Assembly (NCBI GenBank): GCA_016193585.1
Contig: JACPRW010000006.1
Location: 64,293 to 128,292 of the forward strand
Length of the DNA: 64,000 nucleotides
From: Candidatus Aenigmatarchaeota archaeon
GTDB lineage: Archaea > Aenigmatarchaeota > Aenigmatarchaeia > GW2011-AR5
Reading direction: 5' to 3'
The notes under the pieces were generated by a model. That model searched no databases. It saw nothing but the letters and a program-made list of their open reading frames with translations, and had not been told where the DNA came from. The position numbers and the translations under genes were made by a program. Numbering within the stretch: the stretch's first letter is position 1; every line of letters starts with the position of its first letter. Positions 46,434-54,545 of this stretch are shown piece after piece.

Positions 46434-46730
46434 TCACCGCGAATAAAAAACGCCGTGAACGATTGCGTACACGCGCAAAAACCGGCGTGCTGTCAAAGAA
46501 CCGTCGCGGGCAGAGCCATTGATGCCCGAGGCACAGAAATTGACCCCTGCTATACTGCCCTCGTTTTCTGGTGTAACAAGGTAGTCGGGCATTGTCTGTG
46601 GTGCATAGGGAGGCAATGGGTGCTCCTGCAGATAAGCACGCAACCCTTCGTCCCCGTGCCTCTCCAGCACAAATTTCGCATCATACCAGTAATTGAAGTA
46701 ATCATGGTTAAGTCTGCTGTATTGGCTCAT
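46434..46730 (-). CDS. Unknown protein between sufS and sufU
   Basis: 98 aa: MSQYSRLNHDYFNYWYDAKFVLERHGDEGLRAYLQEHPLPPYAPQTMPDYLVTPENEGSIAGVNFCASGING... Its ATG overlaps the sufS stop (ATGA) and it ends 4 bp before sufU, so it is translated as part of the operon. The Tyr/Trp-rich first half has no match I recall. The C-terminal ~25 residues (ARRFLRVYAIVHGVFYSR) look less natural, and a frameshift there is possible. One Cys. Confidence 0.6.
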   Translation of the reverse strand: MSQYSRLNHDYFNYWYDAKFVLERHGDEGLRAYLQEHPLPPYAPQTMPDYLVTPENEGSIAGVNFCASGINGSARDGSLTARRFLRVYAIVHGVFYSR

Positions 46731-47944
46731 ACGCCGAACACCTTCTTTGCCTTTTCCAGGGCACGGGCAAGCGTTTCTATTTCTTCCTTCGTGTTGTAGA
46801 TGTAGAAGCTCGCGCGCGCCGCAGCATCGATGCCCAGCCGCTTCATGAGCGGCATGGCGCAGTGGTGCCCCGAGCGGACTGCGATGCCCGCCTCGTCCAG
46901 AATGGTTGAGAGGTCATGCGAGTGTATGTCGCCGAGATTGAACGAGATGACGCCACCTTTCTGCTCAGCGCTGCGCGGACCGTACATCGTCATGCCGCCA
47001 ACTTCCTGCAGGCGCCTGAGCGCGTAGGCAGTCAGCGACTGCTCATGCTTGCGCACGTTTCGCATGCCCAGTTTTTGTAAGTATTCGACAGCAGCGCCGA
47101 GCGCGACAGCACCGGCAAAATCCGGCGTTCCCGGCTCGAACTTCCACGGAGCCTCGCGAAACGTCGTCTTCTCGAGAGAAACCTCCTTGATGATGTCGCT
47201 GCCGAGCATGAACGGCCCCATGGAATCCAGTAATTCCTTCCTTCCCCACAACACGCCGGTGCCCGTCGGCGCGAGCATCTTGTGGCCGGAAAAGACAAGG
47301 AAATCGCAGCCGATATTCCCTACATCGACAGGCATGTGCGGCACGCTCTGCGCGCCATCCACAAGGCAGCGTGCGCCTGCATCGTGCGCTAGCTTTGCTA
47401 TATCTTTGACTGGATTAATTGTTCCCAGAACATTCGATGCATGAGCCACCGTCACGAGCTTTGTCTTCCTCGTGACGAGCCGCTCGTAATCCTCCATGCG
47501 CAGCGTGCCGTCTTCGTTAATGTCAACAAATTCCAGCTTCACGCCCTTCTCCTGCAGCGACTGCCACGGCACGATGTTGCTGTGGTGCTCCATGACCGTT
47601 GCAACGATTTCGTCACCCTGCCGGAGGTTGTGACGGGCCCACGCATAGAGAACAATGTTTATCGCCTCGGTCGCGTTCCTGACGAAAACAATCTCATCAT
47701 GCCCCGCGCCGATGAAGCCTGCAACGCGTTCCCTCGCCGTGTCGTACCGCTCGGTCGCTTCCTGCGACAGCGTGTGGACTGCGCGGTGGACGTTCGCGTT
47801 GTGCAGGCTGTAGAAATCGCTGAGCGCCTCAATGACCTGGACGGGCTTCTGCGCCGTCGCAGCGTTGTCCAGATAGACCAGCCGCTTGCCGTGCACCTTC
47901 CGCTTCAGAATGGGGAAATCCTTCCGTATTTTTTCTGCGTTCAT
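46727..47944 (-). CDS. sufS: Cysteine desulfurase SufS
   Basis: 405 aa from MNAEKIRKDFPILKRKVHGKRLVYLDNAATAQKP. The PLP Lys lies in VFSGHKMLAPTGTGVLWG, and the persulfide Cys in the type II position within AVRSGHHCAMPLMKRLG. MEHHSNIVPWQ and HASNVLG are also present. It provides sulfur for SufBCD/SufU. Its ATG overlaps the sufD stop by 4 nt. Confidence 0.97.
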   Translation of the reverse strand: MNAEKIRKDFPILKRKVHGKRLVYLDNAATAQKPVQVIEALSDFYSLHNANVHRAVHTLSQEATERYDTARERVAGFIGAGHDEIVFVRNATEAINIVLYAWARHNLRQGDEIVATVMEHHSNIVPWQSLQEKGVKLEFVDINEDGTLRMEDYERLVTRKTKLVTVAHASNVLGTINPVKDIAKLAHDAGARCLVDGAQSVPHMPVDVGNIGCDFLVFSGHKMLAPTGTGVLWGRKELLDSMGPFMLGSDIIKEVSLEKTTFREAPWKFEPGTPDFAGAVALGAAVEYLQKLGMRNVRKHEQSLTAYALRRLQEVGGMTMYGPRSAEQKGGVISFNLGDIHSHDLSTILDEAGIAVRSGHHCAMPLMKRLGIDAAARASFYIYNTKEEIETLARALEKAKKVFGV

Positions 47945-49059
47945 TGCTGCCACTTTTCCTCGATAAGACGGTTGAGCTCTTTGCTGGCATCGCCCGCAAC
48001 CTGCAGCGCGGGCGCGAGAAACCCGAGGGCTACGAGCCTGCGCGCATCGTTCCTGTCGATGCCTCTCGAGCGAAGGTAAAATATCTTTTCCTCGTCAATA
48101 GGGCTCACGAAGCCCGAATGCTTCGCCTTGATGTCGTTCGCTTCTATCTCCATGAACGGCATCGGCTCTGCCTTTGCTTGGGAGCTCACCAGTAGGATGT
48201 GCTCTCCCAGGAATGAGTCAGAACCGTCGGCGCCTTTTTCGATGCGCGCGAGACCCTGCGTCAGCGCGCGCGCCGAGCCGCCGAGGATGCCTTTTGTCGT
48301 CGAATAGCCTTTCGTGTGCGGCGTCTCGTGGCGTATATTCGTGTGCAATTCAAATGTTTGCGCGCCGCTTCCGAAAAATATCTCGAGGTCCTGCGCCTCC
48401 GCCCCCTTTCCCTGCAGCATGATGTCGCGCCTCGCGCGCACGGTGCTGCCGCCGAGCGTTCCGGTGACCCAGGCGAGCTTCGCGTCCCTGCCGAGGAAGA
48501 CGCGCTGCGCCATGATGCCCTTGGTTTGCTGGTCAAGATTCTGGAGCGTCGTGTACTGCAGCGAAGCGCCGTCCCTGACGTAGACATCAACGTGCATGCT
48601 CCACACCCCGGCATTTTCCGACGCCAGCGACTGCACAAGGTTGAGCGTTGCGCCGTTTTCGACAATAATGACGCTCCGCGCAAAGCACGGTTTTGCTGCG
48701 AATGCCCTGAGCGGCACCGCCGCGCTCATGCCGGAAGGGATGCGCAGCACAAAGCCCGCATTGCAGAGCGCATTATTCATGGCGGCGTATTTGCTTTCTT
48801 CTTCCGCGAACGTCATGAGCTCCGGGTATGCTTCGAGCGCAGAGAACGCATTGTCAAATATGGCGCCTTCCGGTACGACCGCATCAAACGGGCTGGGAAT
48901 CTGCTCTGCCTGCAGTTCTCTTTCCTCAAGCGAAAGGCTCGCGTACTTGCTCTTATCCCATGCAAGGCTCCTGAAACGGCTGAGATTCCTTTGTCTGAAG
49001 CTGCGGAACCAGACGCTTTCGCGCTCAGACAACCCCTCGACAACAGCATCAAGCGACAT
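47941..49059 (-). CDS. sufD: SufD, Fe-S assembly protein (SufBD family)
   Basis: 372 aa. The N-terminal helical region (DKSKYASLSLEERELQAEQIP) and the beta-helix core lead into the family end EANDIKAKHSGFVSPIDEEKIFYLRSRGIDRNDARRLVALGFL. It lacks the VEGC.AP cysteine segment of SufB, so D rather than a second B. It forms SufB-C2-D with its neighbours. Its ATG and the sufB stop share one base (TAATG). Confidence 0.93.
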   Translation of the reverse strand: MSLDAVVEGLSERESVWFRSFRQRNLSRFRSLAWDKSKYASLSLEERELQAEQIPSPFDAVVPEGAIFDNAFSALEAYPELMTFAEEESKYAAMNNALCNAGFVLRIPSGMSAAVPLRAFAAKPCFARSVIIVENGATLNLVQSLASENAGVWSMHVDVYVRDGASLQYTTLQNLDQQTKGIMAQRVFLGRDAKLAWVTGTLGGSTVRARRDIMLQGKGAEAQDLEIFFGSGAQTFELHTNIRHETPHTKGYSTTKGILGGSARALTQGLARIEKGADGSDSFLGEHILLVSSQAKAEPMPFMEIEANDIKAKHSGFVSPIDEEKIFYLRSRGIDRNDARRLVALGFLAPALQVAGDASKELNRLIEEKWQQ

Positions 49060-51683
49060 TAGCCAACAGCCCCCTCCATCTCCAGCTGGATGAGCTTGTT
49101 CATCTCAACGGCGTATTCCATGGGAAGCTCCTTGACGAATTCCTGGATGAACCCGAGAACTATCATCGCCAGCGCTTCGGCCTCGGTGAGCCCGCGGCTC
49201 ATCAGGTAGAACACCTTTTCCTCGCCTATCTTGCCGACCGTCGCCTCGTGCGTCACCGTCGTATCCTCCTCATAGATTTCCATGTACGGGTAGGTGTCGC
49301 TCCGCGACTGCCCGTCGAGTATGAGCGCGTCACAGCGCACGGTCGACTTCACGTTCTTGCATCCGGGCGCGACGTGCAGCAGCCCCCGGTACGACGTCCT
49401 GCCGCCGTTCTTGCTGACCGACTTCGATATAATCTTCGATGTCGTATCCGATGCAAAATGAAGCGCCTTGCCTCCCGCGTCCTGGTGCTGGCCTCTGCCT
49501 GCGTAGGCGACCGAGAGTATGTCGGCTTTCGCCCGCTTTCCGAGAAGATACACGCTCGGAAACTTCATCGTGATTTTGCTGCCGATATTCGCATCAACCC
49601 ATTCCACGAGCGCGTTCTCGTAGGCATGGGCTCGTTTCGTCACGAGATTGTAGACGTTGCCTGACCAGTTCTGTATGGTCGTGTAGCGCAATTTTGCGCC
49701 TCTCAGCGCTACCAGCTCGACAACAGCCGCATGGAGCGAATCGCGGGCGTAGACCGGCGCTGTGCAATTATGAACAATCACTCCATTGGCTACATAACTT
49801 TCGTCATCTTCTACACTGAAATTAAATACAGGGACGTTTTCAACATTTCTTGAGGAGATGCTTTTTATAGGCACAAAGGCGTAGCTCTCAGTTATCTGCG
49901 CGTATGATTTTGCATTAATATTCTTTAGCATCTGGAACATCACCTGATGTCCCACAGCAACTTCATTTGACGGATAAGCTCCGACAGTTTCAGCAAAAAT
50001 TCTTAGATAAGATCCGCCAACATACACACAGTACATTGCTTTTCTGTTTCCGTGTCTATTCTGCACGTTTATGCTAGCGAAGATGTTCATGCGCAGCAGA
50101 ATGTCACGAATAGATTTTGCCAGACGCTTTGATACAGTATTCATTCTGAACATGCGCTTCACGCCCCATGAATACTGATGCATCATAAAGCTGCCATCAC
50201 CCCTCCAAAAGCCTTTGATTAACTCTTTCTGTTTTTCCATGCTTTCATGCAAGACCCATTTAGGAATATGCTTGTTCTGGGCGCCCTTGCCAAATTGTGA
50301 CTCAAAGAATCTTGCGGCTGCGGTGGAGCTAAGCACAATCGATATCCCGTTCTTGTAAGGCTTGTTTTCGATAGGTTTTTTTCCAAAGTACCTTTCAAGA
50401 ATGCTCTTGACATCATCTATGAACTGTCTTTCTTTTTCATTGAAGGTGAATGACAGATAATGCCCGCCTATTATGCTGCCTTCAGCAAGATAATAGCCAG
50501 CCATGCGAAAAAAGTCCGCGTCTGTCTTGATACGTAGGTTTACGTTCCTGAAACCATGTCTTCCTCTTCCAATTCTTACCTGAAAATCTCTTTCCGCTTC
50601 GTCCCTGACTGTCCTATCGATAGGAATTGCTATATAGTCGCCTTTCTCAAGTCTGCCGGCTTCTATCCATTCAGGTTCCCATGCAATATTCTTGTATTCG
50701 CTTTTCTGCCTCTTTACTGCAAGAAAAGGATGCTCCGAAGTGACCTTAATATCTTCAGATGTATCACCGTAATACTGAATTGAGTATAATGGACCTGTAT
50801 AAGGTCTTACGTGCGTATGATAAACTGTCTTATGCTGCAAAGCATGCGTTAAAACATTGTCTCCAACCTTAACGTCCTCTATGGGCTTACTACCATCTGC
50901 TGTTACGACCGGTGCACCCTTTGTGAAGCAACCCTCGACGTAGTGCACGCGCGAGCCCTCGTCGGCGATGATGAGCGTGCGCTCGAACTGGCCGAAGCTC
51001 TCGGAATTGATGCGGAAGTACGCCTGCAGCGGCATCGCGACCTCAACGCCGGGAGGGATGTAGATGAACGAGCCGCCCGAGAAAACAGCCGAGTTGAGCG
51101 CGGCGAACTTGTTGTCCTCGGGCGGAACGACCGTGGAGAAGTATTTCCTGAACAGCGACTGGATTCTCTCGACAAATGATGCGTCGTAGCCGAGGTCGAT
51201 GATTTCCTGTTTCTTCTCTGGTATGAGTGCCTGGTCGGGAGAAACGAATATGACGCCCTGCTTCGCCAGTTCCTTCCTCACGTTATGGTAGACGTTTTCG
51301 CTTTCATATTGCACCCCCACTCCTGCAAGAAATTTGCGCTCGGCTTCCGGAATTCCCAGCCGCTCGAATGTGTTACGGATGCGCTCAGGAACCTCGTCCC
51401 AGGAATGTTCCTGTTTTTCTGTGGGCTTGAGATAGTAAATTATTTTATCAAAATCTATTGCAGAAAGATCTGCGCCCCACATCGGCACCGGTTTTTTCAT
51501 AAATGTATCGAGCGCCCGAAGGCGGAAATCCAGAAGCCATTTCGGCTCTTCCTTGGTCCGCGATATCATTTCTACGACTTCGCGCGACAGGCCGGGCTTC
51601 GCTTTCACGAGCGCCTTCACGGGGTCGTGGAAGCCGTACTTTGACTCGTAGTCAGACCGCAGGTCGAGCAGGTTTGTTTTCAT
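49059..51683 (-). CDS. sufB: SufB, Fe-S assembly scaffold, interrupted by an intein
   Basis: Extein ~486 aa from MKTNLLDLRSDYESKYGFHDPVKALVKAKPGLS. GGGTGG lies ahead of ATG 51683, which overlaps the stop of the upstream unknown gene (ATGA). It contains FAALNSAVFSGGSFIYIPPGVEV and the scaffold segment VHYVEG|CTAPVYARDSLHAAVVELVAL, where the intein splits the gene before the conserved Cys. The end has HEATVGKIGEEKVFYLMSRGLTEAEA. It builds and transfers [4Fe-4S] clusters within SufBC2D. Confidence 0.96.
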   Translation of the reverse strand: MKTNLLDLRSDYESKYGFHDPVKALVKAKPGLSREVVEMISRTKEEPKWLLDFRLRALDTFMKKPVPMWGADLSAIDFDKIIYYLKPTEKQEHSWDEVPERIRNTFERLGIPEAERKFLAGVGVQYESENVYHNVRKELAKQGVIFVSPDQALIPEKKQEIIDLGYDASFVERIQSLFRKYFSTVVPPEDNKFAALNSAVFSGGSFIYIPPGVEVAMPLQAYFRINSESFGQFERTLIIADEGSRVHYVEGCFTKGAPVVTADGSKPIEDVKVGDNVLTHALQHKTVYHTHVRPYTGPLYSIQYYGDTSEDIKVTSEHPFLAVKRQKSEYKNIAWEPEWIEAGRLEKGDYIAIPIDRTVRDEAERDFQVRIGRGRHGFRNVNLRIKTDADFFRMAGYYLAEGSIIGGHYLSFTFNEKERQFIDDVKSILERYFGKKPIENKPYKNGISIVLSSTAAARFFESQFGKGAQNKHIPKWVLHESMEKQKELIKGFWRGDGSFMMHQYSWGVKRMFRMNTVSKRLAKSIRDILLRMNIFASINVQNRHGNRKAMYCVYVGGSYLRIFAETVGAYPSNEVAVGHQVMFQMLKNINAKSYAQITESYAFVPIKSISSRNVENVPVFNFSVEDDESYVANGVIVHNCTAPVYARDSLHAAVVELVALRGAKLRYTTIQNWSGNVYNLVTKRAHAYENALVEWVDANIGSKITMKFPSVYLLGKRAKADILSVAYAGRGQHQDAGGKALHFASDTTSKIISKSVSKNGGRTSYRGLLHVAPGCKNVKSTVRCDALILDGQSRSDTYPYMEIYEEDTTVTHEATVGKIGEEKVFYLMSRGLTEAEALAMIVLGFIQEFVKELPMEYAVEMNKLIQLEMEGAVG
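49767..50930 (-). other. SufB intein with LAGLIDADG endonuclease, 388 aa
   Basis: It starts at CFTKGAPVVTADGSKPIEDVKVGDNVLTH (block A), has block B TSEHPFLAVKR, endonuclease blocks MAGYYLAEGSIIGG and IKGFWRGDGSFMM, and ends PVFNFSVEDDESYVANGVIVHN before Cys+1. It sits at VEG|C, the same conserved position used by other reported SufB inteins. Because splicing restores the scaffold Cys region, Fe-S assembly depends on intein excision. Codon use is AT-richer than the extein. Confidence 0.95.
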
Positions 51684-52042
51684 ACAGTCCACCCAGTATG
51701 TCCTGAGTACCATGGCGGTAATTCATTAGCATGGTGTTCAGGGAAATTTTTTGTCGGTCCTATGATACTAGCTGTACCACCGCTTATTGCAGATATGACA
51801 TATCTGTCAACATCTATCGTATTTCCATCTCGTCTTGCTATTTCATAGGTTATTGTGCTGCTATTGGTACTATTCCAAACACCAACACCCACTATCTTTT
51901 GACTTAAATCAGGATTATTGAAGATAAACTCATTTTGCAAAGGTATGAAAATAGAACCTCCTGATATTGTAGAACCGTGTGATACTCTGAGTCTATTGTA
52001 TTCCTCTTCTGAAAGGAATTTGTACTTTCCAACCTCAAGCAT
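51680..52042 (-). CDS. Unknown protein encoded between sufC and sufB
   Basis: 120 aa from MLEVGKYKFLSEEEYNRLRVSHGSTISGGSIFIPLQNEFIFNNPDLSQKIVGVGVWNSTNSSTITYEIARRDGNTIDVDRYVISAISGG... Start chosen one base after the sufC stop, with GGTG upstream; ATG 52060 is an alternative. The stop overlaps the sufB ATG. Nothing like it is part of the standard Suf operon. The protein is beta-rich and has no Cys. Codon use is AT-richer than both neighbours, suggesting later insertion, yet the coupling is seamless. Confidence 0.65.
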   Translation of the reverse strand: MLEVGKYKFLSEEEYNRLRVSHGSTISGGSIFIPLQNEFIFNNPDLSQKIVGVGVWNSTNSSTITYEIARRDGNTIDVDRYVISAISGGTASIIGPTKNFPEHHANELPPWYSGHTGWTV

Positions 52043-52043
52043 T

Positions 52044-52805
52044 TTATTCACCTTGTCCATCTCCCTTTTCCATGAGCCAGTTGTAGCCCTTTTTCTCGAG
52101 CTCGTGCGCCAGCTCATGACCCCCTGATTTCACTATCTTCCCGCTTATCATGACGTGGACGAAATCCGGCCGGAGGTAGGCGAGGATGCGCTGGTAGTGC
52201 GTGATGACCAGCGAGCCGAAACCGTTCCCGCGCAAGGAGTTGAGCGCCTTCGCAACGAGCTGGAGCGAGTCGATATCAAGCCCCGAGTCGGTCTCGTCGA
52301 GTACGGCGATCTCAGGCTTGAGCATGAGCAGCTGCAGGATTTCAGCGCGCTTCTTCTCGCCGCCGGAGAACCCGTAGTTGAGCGAGCGCTCTGCAAACGC
52401 CTTCTCAAGGCCGAGGAACGAGAGATTTTTATCAAGCTCCTCTCTGAACGACTGCATCGCCTTGAATGCGCGCTTCTCTTCGGGATTTTTTGACCGCACA
52501 ACGGTGAAGAGGAACTGGGACAAATTCAGCCCCTCGATTTCCTGCGGGTACTGGAACGCGAGGAACATGCCGAGCCGTGCCCGCTTGTCAGGCGTCAGCG
52601 GAAGCATGTCCTGGCCGTTGAAACGCAGTTCGCCGCCGGTGACCGTGTAGCGCGGGTGGCCCATGAGGACGTGCGCGAGCGTTGATTTTCCGGAGCCGTT
52701 GGGGCCCATGATTGCGTGGATTTCCCCTTTCCTGACCGTAAGGTCCAATCCCTTGACTATCTCCTTGGTGTCGATACTCACGTGAAGATTTTTGATTTCT
52801 AACAT
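52044..52805 (-). CDS. sufC: SufC, ABC-type ATPase of the SufBCD complex
   Basis: 253 aa from MLEIKNLHVSIDTKEIVKGLDLTVRKGEIHAIMGPNGSGKSTLAHVLMG. Walker A is GPNGSGKST, the signature LNYGFSGGEKKRAEILQLL, Walker B EIAVLDETDSGLDID, and the switch VITHYQRIL. Normal length. First structural gene of the operon, 6 bp after the PadR-like regulator. Confidence 0.97.
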   Translation of the reverse strand: MLEIKNLHVSIDTKEIVKGLDLTVRKGEIHAIMGPNGSGKSTLAHVLMGHPRYTVTGGELRFNGQDMLPLTPDKRARLGMFLAFQYPQEIEGLNLSQFLFTVVRSKNPEEKRAFKAMQSFREELDKNLSFLGLEKAFAERSLNYGFSGGEKKRAEILQLLMLKPEIAVLDETDSGLDIDSLQLVAKALNSLRGNGFGSLVITHYQRILAYLRPDFVHVMISGKIVKSGGHELAHELEKKGYNWLMEKGDGQGE

Positions 52806-52811
52806 CATGAA

Positions 52812-53213
52812 TCACTTCTTCAGTCCCGGCCGCTCGACGCAGCGCTCGCACACGAAATCGTGGAAGATGCCGAAAAACGTCCTGCAGAAATCCCAGCACG
52901 CCTCGTTCACCGCGCGCTTGCCCCTGGCTGTGGTGCTGTACACGATGCGCCGGGCGTCGGTTTCCCGGCGGACAAGACTGTATTCCTCGAGCTTCTGCAG
53001 CGTCGGGTATAGCGTGCCCTGCGCTATCTTGGTCTTCTTCACCTTGTTGAGCTCTTTCATGAGCTCGTAACCGTGCATGGGCCTGTCATTGAGTATCCAG
53101 AGAATCTGCAGCTGGAGCATGCCGACGTCTATGTCGCTGAACTTCCGGTCCCCGAATATCTCCTTCTCGGTCGGCGGCAGAAAGATGACGGGATTATGTC
53201 GTTCTACCGACAT
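52812..53213 (-). CDS. PadR-family regulator leading the suf operon, Cys-rich C-terminus
   Basis: 133 aa from MSVERHNPVIFLPPTEKEIFGDRKFSDIDVGMLQLQILWILNDRPMHGYELMKELNKVKKTKIAQGTLYPTLQKLEEYSLVRRETDARRIVYSTTARGKR. The PadR winged helix is clear (MHGYEL..., GTLYPTLQKLE). The C-terminal helix carries four Cys (ACWDFCRTFFGIFHDFVCERC) with spacing fit for a metal or Fe-S cluster. Being first in the suf operon it is a good candidate for an Fe-S-sensing repressor, but no such function is established for this family member. Start at 53213 follows a TATA box by ~25 nt. Confidence 0.85.
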   Translation of the reverse strand: MSVERHNPVIFLPPTEKEIFGDRKFSDIDVGMLQLQILWILNDRPMHGYELMKELNKVKKTKIAQGTLYPTLQKLEEYSLVRRETDARRIVYSTTARGKRAVNEACWDFCRTFFGIFHDFVCERCVERPGLKK

Positions 53214-53232
53214 GTTGATAGTTGTGCACAGA

Positions 53233-53245
53233 AGAATATTTAAAG
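53233..53245 (-). promoter_or_regulatory. TATA box of the suf operon, with nearby palindrome GTGCAC
   Basis: On the minus strand CCTTTAAATATTC precedes ATG 53213 by about 20-32 nt. GTGCAC lies between the box and the start, at the transcription start region, where a repressor would block initiation. The ferredoxin gene diverges from here. Confidence 0.55.
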
Positions 53246-53354
53246 GATGCATCGCTGGACTCTGTTTTCTTTTCAAACATCGTTATCTTTTTATCTTTAC
53301 GCGAAGCAAATACGTAAACCACCAGTGCCGCCTTCTCCAGGGCAGGGAAAACAT

Positions 53355-53630
53355 ATGGCAAAAGTCCGCTACCGCATCGAATACGAGCGCAAGGGGTGCA
53401 TCGGGGCAGGCGTGTGCGCCGCGCTCGCGCCTGAACGCTGGGAAATGAACCAGGACGGCAAGGCAGACCTCGTCGACGGCACGCCGATGACCGGCAACGA
53501 AGGCTGGTTTGTCCTTGAAATCGAAGAAGAGGAATTCGAGCCGAACAAGATGTCGGCTGAAGGCTGCCCTGCGGTCGTGATACACATCTACCGCCTCAAC
53601 GAGGACGGCACCGAAGAGAAAATAATATAA
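53355..53630 (+). CDS. Small ferredoxin-like protein
   Basis: 91 aa: MAKVRYRIEYERKGCIGAGVCAALAPERWEMNQDGKADL...MSAEGCPAVVIHIYRL. The CxxxxxC...CP pattern is that of single-cluster ferredoxins of the Fer4_13/19 type. Only three Cys are in the core, so a [3Fe-4S] or a [4Fe-4S] cluster with a non-Cys ligand is expected. It diverges from the suf operon and leads a short Fe-S gene run with 53661 and 53845. Confidence 0.85.
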   Translation: MAKVRYRIEYERKGCIGAGVCAALAPERWEMNQDGKADLVDGTPMTGNEGWFVLEIEEEEFEPNKMSAEGCPAVVIHIYRLNEDGTEEKII

Positions 53631-53660
53631 GCTTAAAAGGTCAGTATTTCTACCGATACT

Positions 53661-53855
53661 ATGCCCATTGATTTTCCTGACATACAAAGAAGAACAGGAA
53701 TTGCATTATCGGGCGAAGACCAAAGGACTTTGCTTGTTTACCGTACATGGTGGCAGGAAGGATTAAGCCCTAGAAATTACATGCCGAATGACACGTATGC
53801 ACGGGCGCGTGAAATTCTCATTGCATATGTCAGGGGGGATTTCCATGGAAACTGA
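53661..53855 (+). CDS. Small helical protein, 64 aa
   Basis: MPIDFPDIQRRTGIALSGEDQRTLLVYRTWWQEGLSPRNYMPNDTYARAREILIAYVRGDFHGN. No Cys or recognised motif. The last 11 bp overlap the start of the DUF1858-HesB gene, so translation is linked. The GGGGGGAT ribosome site of the next gene lies within its end. Confidence 0.6.
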   Translation: MPIDFPDIQRRTGIALSGEDQRTLLVYRTWWQEGLSPRNYMPNDTYARAREILIAYVRGDFHGN

Positions 53856-54423
53856 ATCAAAACAGATAACGAAAGACATGACCATTTCTGACATTCTCGC
53901 GAAATATCCGGAGAGCGCCGGCATCATGCAGGCGTACGGCCTGCACTGCTTCGGCTGCCATGTCAACGTGTACGAAAGCCTGGAGGGCGGCACGCTCGGG
54001 CACGGCATGGACGAATCGGTTCTTAACTCGATGATTCAGGAACTCAACGACTTCGTGAGCCGCAAGCAGACCGAGCAGCCTGCATCCCAGGAACAGGGTA
54101 CCATTACCCTGACGCAGGCGGCTGCCGACAAGGTCCTTGGCCTCATGAAGGCGCAGAACAAGGAAAACAACGGCCTGCGCGTCGAGGTTCTGCGGGGCGG
54201 CTGCGCCGGGTACATGTACAACATGGACTTCGAGGAGCAGCAACAGGCACACGACATGGTCATCGAGGACAAGGGCGTGCGCATGTTCGTCGACAACCAG
54301 AGCATGGAGCACCTCAAGGGCACGGAAATCGACTACGTCGAGGGCCTGCAGGAATCAGGATTCAAGATCAACAACCCCAACGCCCGCTCGAGCTGCGGCT
54401 GTGGAAAGAGCCACGGGGTTTAA
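53845..54423 (+). CDS. DUF1858-HesB/IscA fusion, Fe-S carrier protein
   Basis: 192 aa from METESKQITKDMTISDILAKYPESAGIMQAYGLHCFGCHVNVYESLEGGTLGHGM. Residues ~8-70 are a DUF1858 domain with the CFGC motif. Residues ~90-190 are an A-type carrier (TITLTQAAADKVLGLMKAQNKENNGLRVEVLRGGCAGYMYNMDFEE...SSCGCGKSH), with the three usual ligands at GGCAGY and CGCG. The fusion joins a possible redox or metal-binding CxxC module to an Fe-S carrier. It lies beside, but divergent from, the suf operon, fitting delivery of clusters made by SufBCD. Confidence 0.9.
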   Translation: METESKQITKDMTISDILAKYPESAGIMQAYGLHCFGCHVNVYESLEGGTLGHGMDESVLNSMIQELNDFVSRKQTEQPASQEQGTITLTQAAADKVLGLMKAQNKENNGLRVEVLRGGCAGYMYNMDFEEQQQAHDMVIEDKGVRMFVDNQSMEHLKGTEIDYVEGLQESGFKINNPNARSSCGCGKSHGV

Positions 54424-54545
54424 TTCATGGTATTAGAGATTATTTTTTCTGCGCATAATAAATTAAATAGGAAACCTACAGTTTCCTATGACTAGCCTTT
54501 TGAAACAAACGACTAATTTTTAGAGCATGTTATGGAAATAGTGAT

